DNA from: UBA2377 sp964429385 | GTDB taxonomy: Bacteria > Verrucomicrobiota > Verrucomicrobiia > Opitutales > Opitutaceae | DNA length: 64,000 nucleotides | Assembly: GCA_964429385.1 (NCBI GenBank) | Contig: CAYSBR010000021.1 | Location: forward strand, 1-64,000 | Reading direction: 5' to 3' | In this document: piece by piece, positions 1 to 8,508 of the stretch | Numbering within the stretch: the stretch's first letter is position 1 | How the letters are laid out: every line of letters starts with the position of its first letter | The notes under the pieces: generated by a model | What the model was told of the DNA's origin: nothing | What the model saw: only the letters and a program-made list of their open reading frames with translations | The model's database searches: none | Position numbers and translations under genes: made by a program

Positions 1-2
1 AC

Positions 3-464
3 AAGAAGGGCCACGTCGGCGTCGTCTCGCGCTCCGGCACCCTCACCTACGAGGCGGTTTTCCAGATCACCTCCAAGGGCCTCGGCCAGTCCACCTCCGT
101 CGGCATCGGCGGGGATCCGGTCAACGGCACCAGCCACCTCGACGTCATCAAACTCTTCAACGAAGACCCCGACACCAAGGGCATCATCCTCATCGGCGAG
201 ATCGGCGGCAGCGCCGAGGTCGAGGCCGCGCGCTGGATCAAGGATAACTGCAAGAAGCCCGTCGCCGGCTTCATCGCCGGGGCCACCGCGCCCGCCGGCC
301 GCCGCATGGGCCACGCCGGCGCCATCGTCGGCGGCGCCGAGGACACCGCCGCCGCCAAGATCGCCGTCTTCCAGGAATGCGGCATCGAAGTCGCCGCCAC
401 CCCCACCGACATGGCCGACGCCCTCCTCCGCGCCGCCAAAGCCAAGGGTGTAAAGCTGGAGTGA
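3..464 (+). CDS. sucD: Succinyl-CoA synthetase alpha subunit, C-terminal part
   Basis: The gene runs in from the left edge; only about the last 153 codons are present, in frame from base 3. The product is the alpha subunit of succinyl-CoA ligase, which forms the phosphohistidine intermediate of the TCA-cycle step between succinyl-CoA and succinate. The visible part has the ligase-CoA domain: GVVSRSGTLTYEA near the start, GGDPVNG, and the active-site histidine in RRMGHAGAIVGG. It ends in the usual way for SucD (ECGIEVA, then KGVKLE). The beta subunit would be expected to the left. Identity is firm from these motifs; the true start lies outside the window. Confidence 0.95.
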   Translation, partial: KKGHVGVVSRSGTLTYEAVFQITSKGLGQSTSVGIGGDPVNGTSHLDVIKLFNEDPDTKGIILIGEIGGSAEVEAARWIKDNCKKPVAGFIAGATAPAGRRMGHAGAIVGGAEDTAAAKIAVFQECGIEVAATPTDMADALLRAAKAKGVKLE

Positions 465-516
465 GCTATCTCAATTGCAGAACCGACTGTGCTTCGAATC
501 CGACAAGATGTTCCTC

Positions 517-1149
517 ATGCGCAGAAAAGCCGCAGTCGCATTGCTCGCCGTCTTGTTCGCTTGCACTAGCGCAGGCTATATCCCTCCCCCACCCCTCAAG
601 CCCAAAACAGCCGACCTTCAATGGTTTTATGAAGCCCTGAAAGGTTCTGATCAATTGGAGATTCTTGAGGGTTTGCCTCATCACTTCTGGGAATCGACAG
701 AGCGTGATATTGAGCTCTCCAAACATACGACAGTAACCATCGCAAAGCAGGCCTTCTACACACAACGACTGTCAGTTGATAACCAAGTCAGAGCCAAGCT
801 CACCTCCGCATTCCTGAATCAAAACCTATTTATAGCACATAAACCCGATGACTTGGCTTCATTCAAACAGTGTGGTGGATTTCATGCTGACTACGGACTC
901 CAGTGGTTAAAGGAGAACAAACCGGTCGCTGCAGCTCTGGTCTGTTTCGGGTGCGGAGAAATCCTAATCGTCAACGACAAGATGGATTTTCTTGCAGATA
1001 TGACTGAAGATGGCGGCCCCTTTTTAGCTCGCATATTAAAGCCTCTCCGTGGGTTGCGGCCGCCTTTCCAGCATCAGCAGCGATTAAATGAAATCAAAGC
1101 ACAGCTCCCTCAGCCCATAAAAATCGAAAAGATCGAAATCCAACCTTAG
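517..1149 (+). CDS. Hypothetical secreted protein, possible lipoprotein
   Basis: I do not recognise the family. Starting at ATG 517, the protein of about 210 residues opens with MRRKAAVALLAVLFACTSA, a short basic n-region and hydrophobic core that looks like a signal peptide. LFAC could be a weak lipobox. Two other in-frame starts exist (ATG 508, TTG 475); 517 is preferred because it puts the basic residues at the N-terminus. A CFGCGE segment near residue 145 holds two cysteines. The gene is visibly richer in A and T than its neighbours, which suggests recent acquisition or weak selection. A strong intrinsic terminator follows about 100 bases downstream. Confidence 0.6.
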   Translation: MRRKAAVALLAVLFACTSAGYIPPPPLKPKTADLQWFYEALKGSDQLEILEGLPHHFWESTERDIELSKHTTVTIAKQAFYTQRLSVDNQVRAKLTSAFLNQNLFIAHKPDDLASFKQCGGFHADYGLQWLKENKPVAAALVCFGCGEILIVNDKMDFLADMTEDGGPFLARILKPLRGLRPPFQHQQRLNEIKAQLPQPIKIEKIEIQP

Positions 1150-1247
1150 TGAAGGCAGCCAAAGCAGCTCAGGCTGAGGTTGTAATCCGGAAAAGCTGAT
1201 CGGATTCCAATTCGGTTAAGTTAATCTCACCAATATTTTAGCTAACC

Positions 1248-1280
1248 AACCGGCCGAACCATGGCCGGTTTTTTATTTTT
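1248..1280 (+). terminator. Rho-independent terminator
   Basis: An 8-bp perfect stem, AACCGGCC (1248-1255) with GGCCGGTT (1263-1270), and a 7-base loop are followed directly by a T-rich run. It would end the transcript of the preceding hypothetical gene. Confidence 0.8.
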
Positions 1281-1302
1281 CTGCCAAAAAAGTGCTGGAC
1301 AG

Positions 1303-1496
1303 CGCGGCGTGGTAATCCACGTTCGCCACCGCATCAGGAACGAGCCGGTCCTCAAAAGCCGGTTCCGCCAACCGGGCCGGGAGCGGCCACGGTGGATCGG
1401 GGGAAACCCCGGATGTGCGTCACCCGCAAGGGGGGCGAACCAAGAACGCTCCCGAAGACGAGACCGACCTGATGCCCAGGTCGGTTTTTTGTTTTC
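1303..1496 (+). ncRNA. Candidate structured RNA ending in its own terminator
   Basis: No ORF is convincing here, yet the stretch folds well by eye. GTTCGCC (1321-1327) pairs with GGCGAAC (1434-1440) and closes a multibranch loop. Inside are a hairpin with arms GGAAC/GTTCC (1337-1366), a GC-rich hairpin built on ACCGGGCC and GGCCACGGT (about 1371-1393), and a CGGGG-GAAA-CCCCG hairpin with a GNRA loop (about 1398-1412). A 9-bp terminator stem follows (1463-1471 with 1477-1485) and a T6 tract. The RNA therefore appears to end before the next gene at 1539, either as a stand-alone RNA or as a leader with conditional termination. I could not match it to a known riboswitch or RNA class. Confidence 0.55.
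1463..1492 (+). terminator. Rho-independent terminator closing the candidate RNA
   Basis: ACCGACCTG (1463-1471) and CAGGTCGGT (1477-1485) form a perfect 9-bp stem with a 5-base loop, followed by six T residues, G and four more T. It lies about 47 bases before the ATG at 1539, so it may attenuate that gene. Confidence 0.85.
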
Positions 1497-1538
1497 ATCC
1501 CTGCTGCGCGATCACTCCCACCAAGAAAATCACGCATC

Positions 1539-1787
1539 ATGTCCGCCATCACCAAACTCCCCGGCATCCGCGTCCGCGCGGAAAACCTCAACCATCACCT
1601 GTGGAACAACCACGGCACCTGGTTTCTGCACTACACGGTCCACCCCACGCCGTTCACCAAGGAGCGCATCCGCCGCTCCCTCGGCACCAAGGACGTGCAG
1701 GTGGCCCGCGAGCGGCGTGACACTTTCTTCGCCCAGCTGGCCAGCGAGGCCGTGAAGGCCGCCGTCCGCAAGGACGCCGCTGCATGA
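1539..1787 (+). CDS. Small protein resembling an integrase N-terminal domain
   Basis: A protein of 82 residues. The core HYTVHPTPFTKERIRRSLGT followed by KDVQVARERRD resembles the N-terminal arm-binding segment of phage-type tyrosine integrases, in which a three-stranded sheet (W-hYxV, h-R-SLGT) leads into a helix that begins with 'D...A..R'. There is no catalytic domain, so it cannot recombine DNA alone. It may be a free-standing DNA-binding protein or an integrase remnant. Its stop overlaps the start of the next gene (ATGA at 1784), so the two are translationally coupled. It is preceded by the candidate RNA and terminator. The family assignment is by pattern only. Confidence 0.55.
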   Translation: MSAITKLPGIRVRAENLNHHLWNNHGTWFLHYTVHPTPFTKERIRRSLGTKDVQVARERRDTFFAQLASEAVKAAVRKDAAA

Positions 1788-2065
1788 GCGCACCCCGTTG
1801 CGTGTTGCGTTTCCGCTCCGCCGGAGACGCCGCGCCCGCCGGGGCGCGGGCCATTGTGGAGCTTTTCGTCAACGACGCCCCCGCTCCCGCCGGTCGCATC
1901 CTCTGGCTCGACCCCGAGCCGGGCATCCCCGGCCGCTGGGTCTATGTCCTGGCCGACGGCTGCCCCACCGGACTGCAAAGCGTGCTCTCCCGCCAGGATC
2001 TCGAAGGCCTGGTCACCGACCACTATGTGCAGGAGCTGACCGGCGACCGCCAACGCAGCGCCTGA
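1784..2065 (+). CDS. Hypothetical small protein coupled to the integrase-like gene
   Basis: A protein of 93 residues whose ATG overlaps the previous stop by four bases, a sign of an operon. I do not recognise it. It is acidic to neutral with no membrane segment. Alternating hydrophobic stretches (AIVELFVND, GRWVYVLADG) suggest a small beta-rich fold, followed by a helical end (SVLSRQDLEGLVTDHYVQELTG). The coupling suggests that it works with the 82-residue protein. About 270 bases with no gene follow, holding one copy of the interspersed repeat. Confidence 0.5.
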   Translation: MSAPRCVLRFRSAGDAAPAGARAIVELFVNDAPAPAGRILWLDPEPGIPGRWVYVLADGCPTGLQSVLSRQDLEGLVTDHYVQELTGDRQRSA

Positions 2066-2142
2066 CATCAGGCTGGGAACGCTTTTCCACGCCCAACACT
2101 CGGGATTCCGATTTTTCATCGAACCCGAGCGGCGGAATTTTG

Positions 2143-2171
2143 TCCGCGGATCGCACAGATCACACGGATTA
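2143..2171. repeat. Interspersed 'cacggat'-type repeat, copy 1
   Basis: The bases 'ccgcggatcgcacagatcac' followed by 'acggatt' match the style of other copies in this window at about 22864, 23878, 29181, 30091 and 61172. It lies in the gene-free stretch 2066-2337. Confidence 0.5.
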
Positions 2172-2337
2172 GAAATCACCCTGTCTGTGCCTGCCAGCCA
2201 TAGCGCCGGGTCTGCCCGTGCCATCAGCGGTTAAAAATCGGGCAATTCAGTATTTACACGCAGGCCATGAAGATCGCCGGCCTCTCCTTTGCGTCCTTCG
2301 TGAAAAATTCAAACGTCCGGTTGATCGCAGTTCAAAT

Positions 2338-4635
2338 TCACGGCTCGGCCTGCTCGTAGCAACGGACGGCAAAAAGCGCGGCGGGGATCGCTGGAGACGA
2401 CGGCGTGAGCTCGATCCGCAGCGAAGAGGTTTTCACCGGTTCCGGCCATACCATCACGGCCCGCGATTGATGCTGCTCGCGGCAGTCAGCCAGCACGCGG
2501 CCGGCCTCGTCCAATACGCGGTAGCCTTGGACACAAAAGGGCATGCGACGCTCCGGATGTCCGAGCAAAACGCTCTCCATCGCATGGTCGTAGTCGGTGT
2601 CGAACATCAGCTCCACGCGCGCGATTGTCCGCTGCTCCGGCCAGCGCAGGGTCAGCGTCGGCCGGGGATCGTCAAACGCCGCCACCCACGCATTCGGCTG
2701 ACTCGTCGGGCGGGCGATGCCGCTGATCGTGTTTTGCGGCCCAAAAACCCCCAGCGGTTGCGCCAACGTGAACGCGAGGTTCCGACCACCGGGGCGGCGC
2801 GGCGGCAACCAAAGTTCAAAGCCCTCCACCCCGATATCGGGCGGCGGTGACTGGACCGCATACTCGGCGCCGGGCGAAACCAGCGCATGCCGAAGCGCCA
2901 GGACACCGGTGATCCGCCGCGCACTCGTGCGCAGCCGGATACCGGCGCCGCCAAAGAAACACACGAAGGCATAACGCGCGTCGTCAAACCGATGATGGAA
3001 CGCCACCCGCACCGTCTGGTTCTTCCCCGACTCCAGCATCAGGGTCTGCGTCTCCAATACGACATCAGGCGTATGGTTGTCCGCCCGACTGCTCTGGCGC
3101 AGCGCCACCCGCAATTCCGTCCGAGCCGTCACGTCCGCGAGGACCGTGAGGTCGAGCTGTGTGCCCGCCGTCACCGGCAGCAGCATCGCCCACGCGTCGT
3201 CCAGAGACACCCCCTCATCCGCATCGGCCGGCAGCTCCGCGAGCCGCAATTCGCTCGAAGCGGTGAGCACGGCAGCCGGCGCGAGATCCGCCGCATCGCG
3301 CAATGGCACCCCGGGGATGTGCTGGCCGGCGCGCTGCAGCCGGCACTGCAACTCCGCCATGCGCGCCGGTTCGTTCAATGCCCGCGGCGGCAGAGTGTCG
3401 CGCAGACACAGCGCCGCCGCAACGCCGACCGCCTGACCGCCGTGCGCGCAGGTGGCCATGACCCGGCTCGAACCGAAGGCGACATGCGAGGCGCTGATGA
3501 TGCGACCAGCCAGAAAGAGATTGGTGAGGTTGCGACTGTAGAGGCAACGATAGGGAATCGGATAAACCCCTTTCGGATGCCACTGGTTGCAGCCAGGCCG
3601 TTCACTGAAGATGCCATCCGACGGATGCAGATCAATGGACCAGCCGCCGAAAGCGACCGCGTCGGGGTGCCTGCGTTGCTCCACGATGTCCTGCTGGCGC
3701 AGCATGTAGTCCCCCTCGAAGCGGCGGCTCTCGCGCTTGCCGGGAATCGTGCCCACCCACTCCAGCGTGAGGTTGGCCGCCTCGGGAAAGAGGCCCGAGT
3801 TCTTGATGTGGTGCCAGACGCCATAGACCACGCGCCACAACTCCCATTTGATCTCCTCCGTCGCGTGAACGGTATCGAGCCGGCCGCCGTATTCGATCCA
3901 CCAGAGCCGGCAGCCGTGGTCGCGCGCGTTGAATGCCCGCCAGCGCGGGATCTTCGTGATATCCGTCAACGCGAAGGCCGGCGGTGTGAAAGACACGGGG
4001 CGCCCGGTGTCCTTCGTGTAGAAATAAAGCGAATGCCCGAGCAGCTCGCCGTATTCCCGCGATGGCGCGAACTGCTCACCGAATTCTTCGCGCGATTCCG
4101 CGCCCATCCGGAACGCCGCCCCCGCCATGAAGCCGAGAATACCATCGCCCGACGCGTCGCAGAACAGCGGCGCGGACAATTCATAGAGCGTGGAGTTCTG
4201 GGAGCAGAAGGCGCGCACACCGCTGATCGTGTCCGCATCGCGCTTCGTCACCTCAAAGACCGCGGTGTTGAGCAGAAGGGTGAGGTTCGGCTCGGCGGCG
4301 ACCTTCTCCAGCAGCAGCGCATCCACCAGCAGCGGGTTGCCCTCGGGATTGCGAAAGGTGTTTTCGACGAGAATCTCGTCAATCACCCCGCCCTCGCGCG
4401 CCCAGCGGTTGTTGTTCGCCATGTGCGCGGTCGCACCGAGAATCCAAAGGCGCACCTCGCTGGAGGCATTGCCGCCGAGCACCGGCCGATCCTGCACGAG
4501 GATCACCCGCACCCCGGCGCGGGCCGCCGTGATCGCGCAGCAGACTCCGCCCAGGCCGCCTCCCACAACGATGAGGCCGGCCGACAGTGACCGGGTGTTG
4601 AGAGCGCGGTGATCCGAAGGAGGGGCGATGATCAT
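2338..4635 (-). CDS. FAD-dependent oxidoreductase (FAD_oxidored family) with C-terminal accessory domain
   Basis: A protein of 765 residues. Near residue 22, VVGGGLGGVCCAITAARAG is a Rossmann FAD-binding motif, followed by VQDRPVLGGNASSEVR, typical of the FAD_oxidored group found in polysaccharide-degrading Verrucomicrobiota, Planctomycetes and Bacteroidetes. A second nucleotide-site segment (NLFLAGRIISASHVAFGS then RVMATCAHGGQAVG) near residues 370-400 closes the FAD domain. The last 330 residues are beta-rich and resemble a galactose-binding-like module. No export signal is evident. The substrate is unknown; relatives are often found with sugar catabolism genes. It runs opposite to the small upstream genes and is separated by 64 bases from the next leftward gene. 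Confidence 0.8.
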   Translation of the reverse strand: MIIAPPSDHRALNTRSLSAGLIVVGGGLGGVCCAITAARAGVRVILVQDRPVLGGNASSEVRLWILGATAHMANNNRWAREGGVIDEILVENTFRNPEGNPLLVDALLLEKVAAEPNLTLLLNTAVFEVTKRDADTISGVRAFCSQNSTLYELSAPLFCDASGDGILGFMAGAAFRMGAESREEFGEQFAPSREYGELLGHSLYFYTKDTGRPVSFTPPAFALTDITKIPRWRAFNARDHGCRLWWIEYGGRLDTVHATEEIKWELWRVVYGVWHHIKNSGLFPEAANLTLEWVGTIPGKRESRRFEGDYMLRQQDIVEQRRHPDAVAFGGWSIDLHPSDGIFSERPGCNQWHPKGVYPIPYRCLYSRNLTNLFLAGRIISASHVAFGSSRVMATCAHGGQAVGVAAALCLRDTLPPRALNEPARMAELQCRLQRAGQHIPGVPLRDAADLAPAAVLTASSELRLAELPADADEGVSLDDAWAMLLPVTAGTQLDLTVLADVTARTELRVALRQSSRADNHTPDVVLETQTLMLESGKNQTVRVAFHHRFDDARYAFVCFFGGAGIRLRTSARRITGVLALRHALVSPGAEYAVQSPPPDIGVEGFELWLPPRRPGGRNLAFTLAQPLGVFGPQNTISGIARPTSQPNAWVAAFDDPRPTLTLRWPEQRTIARVELMFDTDYDHAMESVLLGHPERRMPFCVQGYRVLDEAGRVLADCREQHQSRAVMVWPEPVKTSSLRIELTPSSPAIPAALFAVRCYEQAEP

Positions 4636-4699
4636 GGGGTCCGGTCAGCGTGAGAAACCAAAGGGGAAATGTCCACCCGCGCGCGCCAGTCGTATCAAG

Positions 4700-6124
4700 T
4701 CAGGCGACCACGCGGGCGGGCAGCAGCGCGGCGTCCTGCATGCCATGGATGATCTTCTTGTCGGGCGGACAAAAGGTTGCCAGCGCACCGGAAAAGCGGA
4801 CTTGGCCCGCCACGACGAAATAATACGGGCAGAGCCGCAGTCGGCCCGCCTTCGCCACGGCATCAACCTGCGCCACGCCTTCAGCGGACGGGCCGGCCGG
4901 CGCTTCGTAAACCGGGTGATGCACCCGCTGCGGTTTCTTGTATTCCTGCAAGAGGTGCGGGTTCGTGTCCGCCAGCTTCAGCGCCTGCGCAATTCCCTCC
5001 TGCCATTCTTCCCGCGAACAATCGCTCCCCAGCACGACACTGCGCGCGCCCCAGGCGGTTTCATGAAATCCGGAGATCTTGATGATGAGGTCCCGCTCCT
5101 TCTGGGAGGCCGCGGCCAGCTCGCGCCAGTCGCTCAGCATCCGCCCGCCCACGCGGGGTCCCGCCAGCACCGCCCCCGGTGGCAAGGGCGCGGGATCCAT
5201 GATCCACGACGGTGGGATCAGCCGCTTCAGCAGTTCATGGCTGCGACGTGTCAGGTGCTCCGTCCAGAAATCCTGCAGCAGGTGATGGTGAAACAGCGCC
5301 AGGCCGAGTTTCTCCTCCTGAAAAGGCCGCAACGGAGGCGCGATCGCCACTTCCCCCTGCGCCCACGCCTCCAGCATGTAATCGGTCACCGGCAGGTTCG
5401 GCAGATCGAACAACTCGAAAAACCGGTAGATGATGTCGATCCTCTCCGGGTTGCCGTCATGGTCGAGAAACAGGGCGTTCTCCAGCGGAAACACCTCCTC
5501 GGGCCGGATGCAAAAGACCCGCTTGCCGCGCAATTGCAGCTGCTGCGCGAGCCATTGCATCTCGGGCCGGTAGGTCGCCGCCTCCTCGCTGACCACCAGC
5601 GCGATGAGGGGATTCCGTTCCGCCGGTCGCAATGCCGCCAGCGCGGCATGAAAGTTGACAATCATCTCATCCGCCGCGCCCACGACTCCACCCTGGGCCG
5701 CATACAACCGGTTGAGAAATGCCGTGAGCCCGATCCCGCCGGGCACGGAGTCCATCTCCGTGAGCACAAAACCCTCTTCCGTAAGGAGCAGGTCCGGCCG
5801 CAGCACCAGCGGAAAGGCGCCGCGATTGCGCGCGTCCCGCGCATGGGCGACCAAGGCCGCGGGTTTGCCGCGGTCGAGATAGCCGGCCACCCAGGGCGCC
5901 TGCAAAGGACGGTTGCGCAGGAGATTCTTCCCCGCCACCGACCGCAGATAAAGGGTCTCCAGCGCCTGATGGAATTCGAGGCACGCGGCCCCGATCGCCT
6001 CCAGCTCATTCATCTGTGCGGCGGTCAAAGGCCAGGCCGCCGGTGACAGACGCCAAGTTTTATCCTCAAACAAAGGCTGGGCGGCGAGCGCGGATCGGAT
6101 GGAGTCGTAGGCGAGTTCGGACAT
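4700..6124 (-). CDS. Hypothetical protein, possibly ATP-grasp-like
   Basis: A soluble protein of 474 residues with no signal peptide. Segments such as LRPDLLLTEEGFVLTEMDSV (near residue 127) and LIIKISGFHETAWGARSVV (near 360) recall circularly permuted ATP-grasp and glutathionylspermidine-synthase-like enzymes, where acidic residues on neighbouring strands bind Mg-ATP. The match is by pattern and I cannot name a substrate. It lies 64 bases beyond the FAD oxidoreductase and 84 bases from a membrane-fused spermidine-synthase-like gene on the same strand. That makes an amine-ligase role imaginable but unproven. Confidence 0.45.
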   Translation of the reverse strand: MSELAYDSIRSALAAQPLFEDKTWRLSPAAWPLTAAQMNELEAIGAACLEFHQALETLYLRSVAGKNLLRNRPLQAPWVAGYLDRGKPAALVAHARDARNRGAFPLVLRPDLLLTEEGFVLTEMDSVPGGIGLTAFLNRLYAAQGGVVGAADEMIVNFHAALAALRPAERNPLIALVVSEEAATYRPEMQWLAQQLQLRGKRVFCIRPEEVFPLENALFLDHDGNPERIDIIYRFFELFDLPNLPVTDYMLEAWAQGEVAIAPPLRPFQEEKLGLALFHHHLLQDFWTEHLTRRSHELLKRLIPPSWIMDPAPLPPGAVLAGPRVGGRMLSDWRELAAASQKERDLIIKISGFHETAWGARSVVLGSDCSREEWQEGIAQALKLADTNPHLLQEYKKPQRVHHPVYEAPAGPSAEGVAQVDAVAKAGRLRLCPYYFVVAGQVRFSGALATFCPPDKKIIHGMQDAALLPARVVA

Positions 6125-6208
6125 GCGCGGAAGCGGAACTCAAAATCGGAAAGCCGGAAATGGCGAGCGGGAGTTCGCCGATGACACGCGCCCCGTCCAG
6201 CGCCGACC

Positions 6209-8428
6209 CTATCGCCAGCGAAATACGCTCAGGATGCTGGAGTAATCATCCGTCCAGACGCGTTGACCGGCATCGCTGCGCGGCCGCTGCCAACGGGGGT
6301 CTTCCGTCAGCGGGCGCAGATCTTCCGGCCGGCGGGCCATCACCAGCCAGACTGAAGGCGACTTGCCCTCCGCCGCCAGCGCGTCCGGCACCATGGTGTC
6401 GTCGCGCACCAGGCTGACCAGTCCCGCATCCGCCGCGAGATTGGCAAAGACCGGCTCAAGATCGAGGTGCAGGTTGGAGATATGAAACGCCAGCAGCCCA
6501 TCCGGCGCCAAGACGCGCAGATAAAGTGCCAGCGCTTCACGCGTGACCAGATGCACAGGAATCGCATCCGAGCTGTAGGCATCCAGCACCACGAGATCGA
6601 ATTCCCCGTCCAGCTCCTCCGCCAGCGACCGCCGCGCATCGCCCAGCACCACCTTCACCAGACCCTGCGAGTCCTCCAGAAAAGTGAAATAGCGCGGATC
6701 CGCGGCAAACCCCTGCACCACCGGATCGATCTCGTAGAAAGTCCATTCCTGCCCCGGTTGCGCATAAGCCGCCATTGAGCCCGCGCCCAGGCCCACCGCG
6801 GCGATTTTCTGCCGCGGGTCGGCGGCGCGTTGCGCCATCACCTGCCCGATCGGGCCCGACCGGTGATAGTAGGTCAACGGCTCCCGGCGCATCGCCGAAT
6901 CCCGGTTCTGCCGCCCATGCAAAGTCCGCCCATGCAGCAGATCATGAAAACGGCCGGACTCATCCACGGTGACCCGGTGGACCCCAAAAAAACTGCGCTC
7001 GATTTCCAGCAGCTGCCCCGGCTGATGCCGCAACCCTCCGCCCGCCAGCAGGAGCACCGCCACGCCCAAGGCCAGGCGAAGTCTCCGCCGCGACATGATG
7101 TAACAACCGAGAGCCAGCACGCCAAACACCACCCCGGCCGTGGCCGGATACGTCTCCAGACCGGCCCACCGGATACCCGGCAACAGCACCGCGGCCAACA
7201 CCGCCAGACCCGCCGGCCAGATCCAGTCCCCCCACCGCGCCCGCCGGGAACGATCCGCCGCCGCCGGCAACGCCGCCACACAGGCAATGACCAGCATCAG
7301 CGGATACTCCAGGATCGAGTTGAAGAGCAGCGGCGCCACCAGGGCGTTGAATACCCCGCCCAGCACCCCGCCCACCGCAAGCCACAGGTAGAATTCCGTC
7401 AGACGCGATGCAGCGGGCCGGGCTTCGGCCAGCCGCAGGTGGCACAGCAGCGTCGCCACAAAAAACGCCGCGAGATGAAAGCCGGCCAGCAGGCCGGCCG
7501 GTTGCGCGGCCTGCACCGCCAGCAACATCGCCACCGGCACCAGCAGCATGGGCAGTGCGCGGGCCAGGCCGGATTGCGGCAACCAGGCGCGCCGGGCAAA
7601 CGCCAGCACGAAGGTCAGCAGGTAAAGCGCCAGCGGCACCACCCAAAGCAACGGCACCACCGCAATGTCACTGCACAGGTAGGTGGTGACCCCGAGCAGC
7701 AGGCTGGAGGGCACAAAAGAAAGCGCCACCCAGCGCAGCCGGGTTCCACCAGTCGGACCCGGCGCCGAGTCCGCCGGCCCGCTCATGGCAACGGCCGCCG
7801 GACGTTGCCGCCACAACAGGAGCACAACCAGCCCCAGCAGTCCGGCCAACCCCAGATAGCCCGCGCTCCACCAGCGGCTCTGCTGGGAAAGCGACAGCCC
7901 GGGCTCCACCCATAATGGATAGCCCAGCAACGCCAGCAGGCTGCCGCCATTGCTCGCGGCATAGAGAAAATACGGATCCGCAGCCCGCGGGTGATTCGTC
8001 CCCGCAAACCATTTCTGAATCAGGGGCGCGGTGGCCGAGAGGACGAAAAACGGCAGGCCGATGGCCACGGTCATAAGCGCGAGCAGCCAGGGTCCGGGAT
8101 GCCCGTCCACCGGGGGATGCCAGCCGGCCGGCACCGCCAGCGGCAACACCGCCAGCGGCAGGAGCACCACCAGCAGATGCCAGCGGGCCTGCCGTCGCGC
8201 CCCCAGCCATGCCGTACTGGCGTGGGCGTAAGCATAACCGGCCAGCAGCATCGCCTGGAAGAACACCATCGCCGTGTTCCAGACCGCCGGCGAGCCGCCC
8301 AGCAGAGGCAGCACCATGCGGGCGAACATCGGCTGCACGATGAACAGCAGCGCCGCGCTGACAAAGATCGTCGCCGTGCAGAGCCAGGCAAAAAAGATCA
8401 AGGGCGTTGGGCGGGATGAAACGGACAT
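6209..8428 (-). CDS. Membrane protein fused to a spermidine-synthase-like methyltransferase-fold domain
   Basis: About 739 residues. The first 450 or so form roughly a dozen hydrophobic segments with glycine-rich turns, as in the 'fused MFS/spermidine synthase' family. The C-terminal 250 residues are the aminopropyltransferase-type Rossmann domain: AAVGLGAGSMAAYA (SAM-site glycine loop), FYEIDP with its acidic ribose-binding residue, then LGDARRSL and VVLDAYSSDAIPVHL. In this family the catalytic role is often unknown, and polyamine synthesis should not be assumed. I chose ATG 8428; a TTG nine bases upstream is the alternative. Neither has a clear Shine-Dalgarno. Confidence 0.8.
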   Translation of the reverse strand: MSVSSRPTPLIFFAWLCTATIFVSAALLFIVQPMFARMVLPLLGGSPAVWNTAMVFFQAMLLAGYAYAHASTAWLGARRQARWHLLVVLLPLAVLPLAVPAGWHPPVDGHPGPWLLALMTVAIGLPFFVLSATAPLIQKWFAGTNHPRAADPYFLYAASNGGSLLALLGYPLWVEPGLSLSQQSRWWSAGYLGLAGLLGLVVLLLWRQRPAAVAMSGPADSAPGPTGGTRLRWVALSFVPSSLLLGVTTYLCSDIAVVPLLWVVPLALYLLTFVLAFARRAWLPQSGLARALPMLLVPVAMLLAVQAAQPAGLLAGFHLAAFFVATLLCHLRLAEARPAASRLTEFYLWLAVGGVLGGVFNALVAPLLFNSILEYPLMLVIACVAALPAAADRSRRARWGDWIWPAGLAVLAAVLLPGIRWAGLETYPATAGVVFGVLALGCYIMSRRRLRLALGVAVLLLAGGGLRHQPGQLLEIERSFFGVHRVTVDESGRFHDLLHGRTLHGRQNRDSAMRREPLTYYHRSGPIGQVMAQRAADPRQKIAAVGLGAGSMAAYAQPGQEWTFYEIDPVVQGFAADPRYFTFLEDSQGLVKVVLGDARRSLAEELDGEFDLVVLDAYSSDAIPVHLVTREALALYLRVLAPDGLLAFHISNLHLDLEPVFANLAADAGLVSLVRDDTMVPDALAAEGKSPSVWLVMARRPEDLRPLTEDPRWQRPRSDAGQRVWTDDYSSILSVFRWR

Positions 8429-8508
8429 GCGGGACAAGGGACGCGACTTCGCCCGGAACAGGAACGCAGGCGCCAGATCCAGCCGCCCGCCCCGGTCCGG
8501 GCGCTCAC

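Noticed and set aside
1461..1490. 'gagaccgacctgatgcc' looks like part of a TPP riboswitch
   Set aside because: The other conserved TPP elements are missing, and the bases are fully explained as a terminator stem.
2887..4590. 567-codon frame antisense to the FAD oxidoreductase
   Set aside because: The Rossmann motifs and length of the minus-strand gene are convincing; the plus-strand frame is Arg-rich noise.
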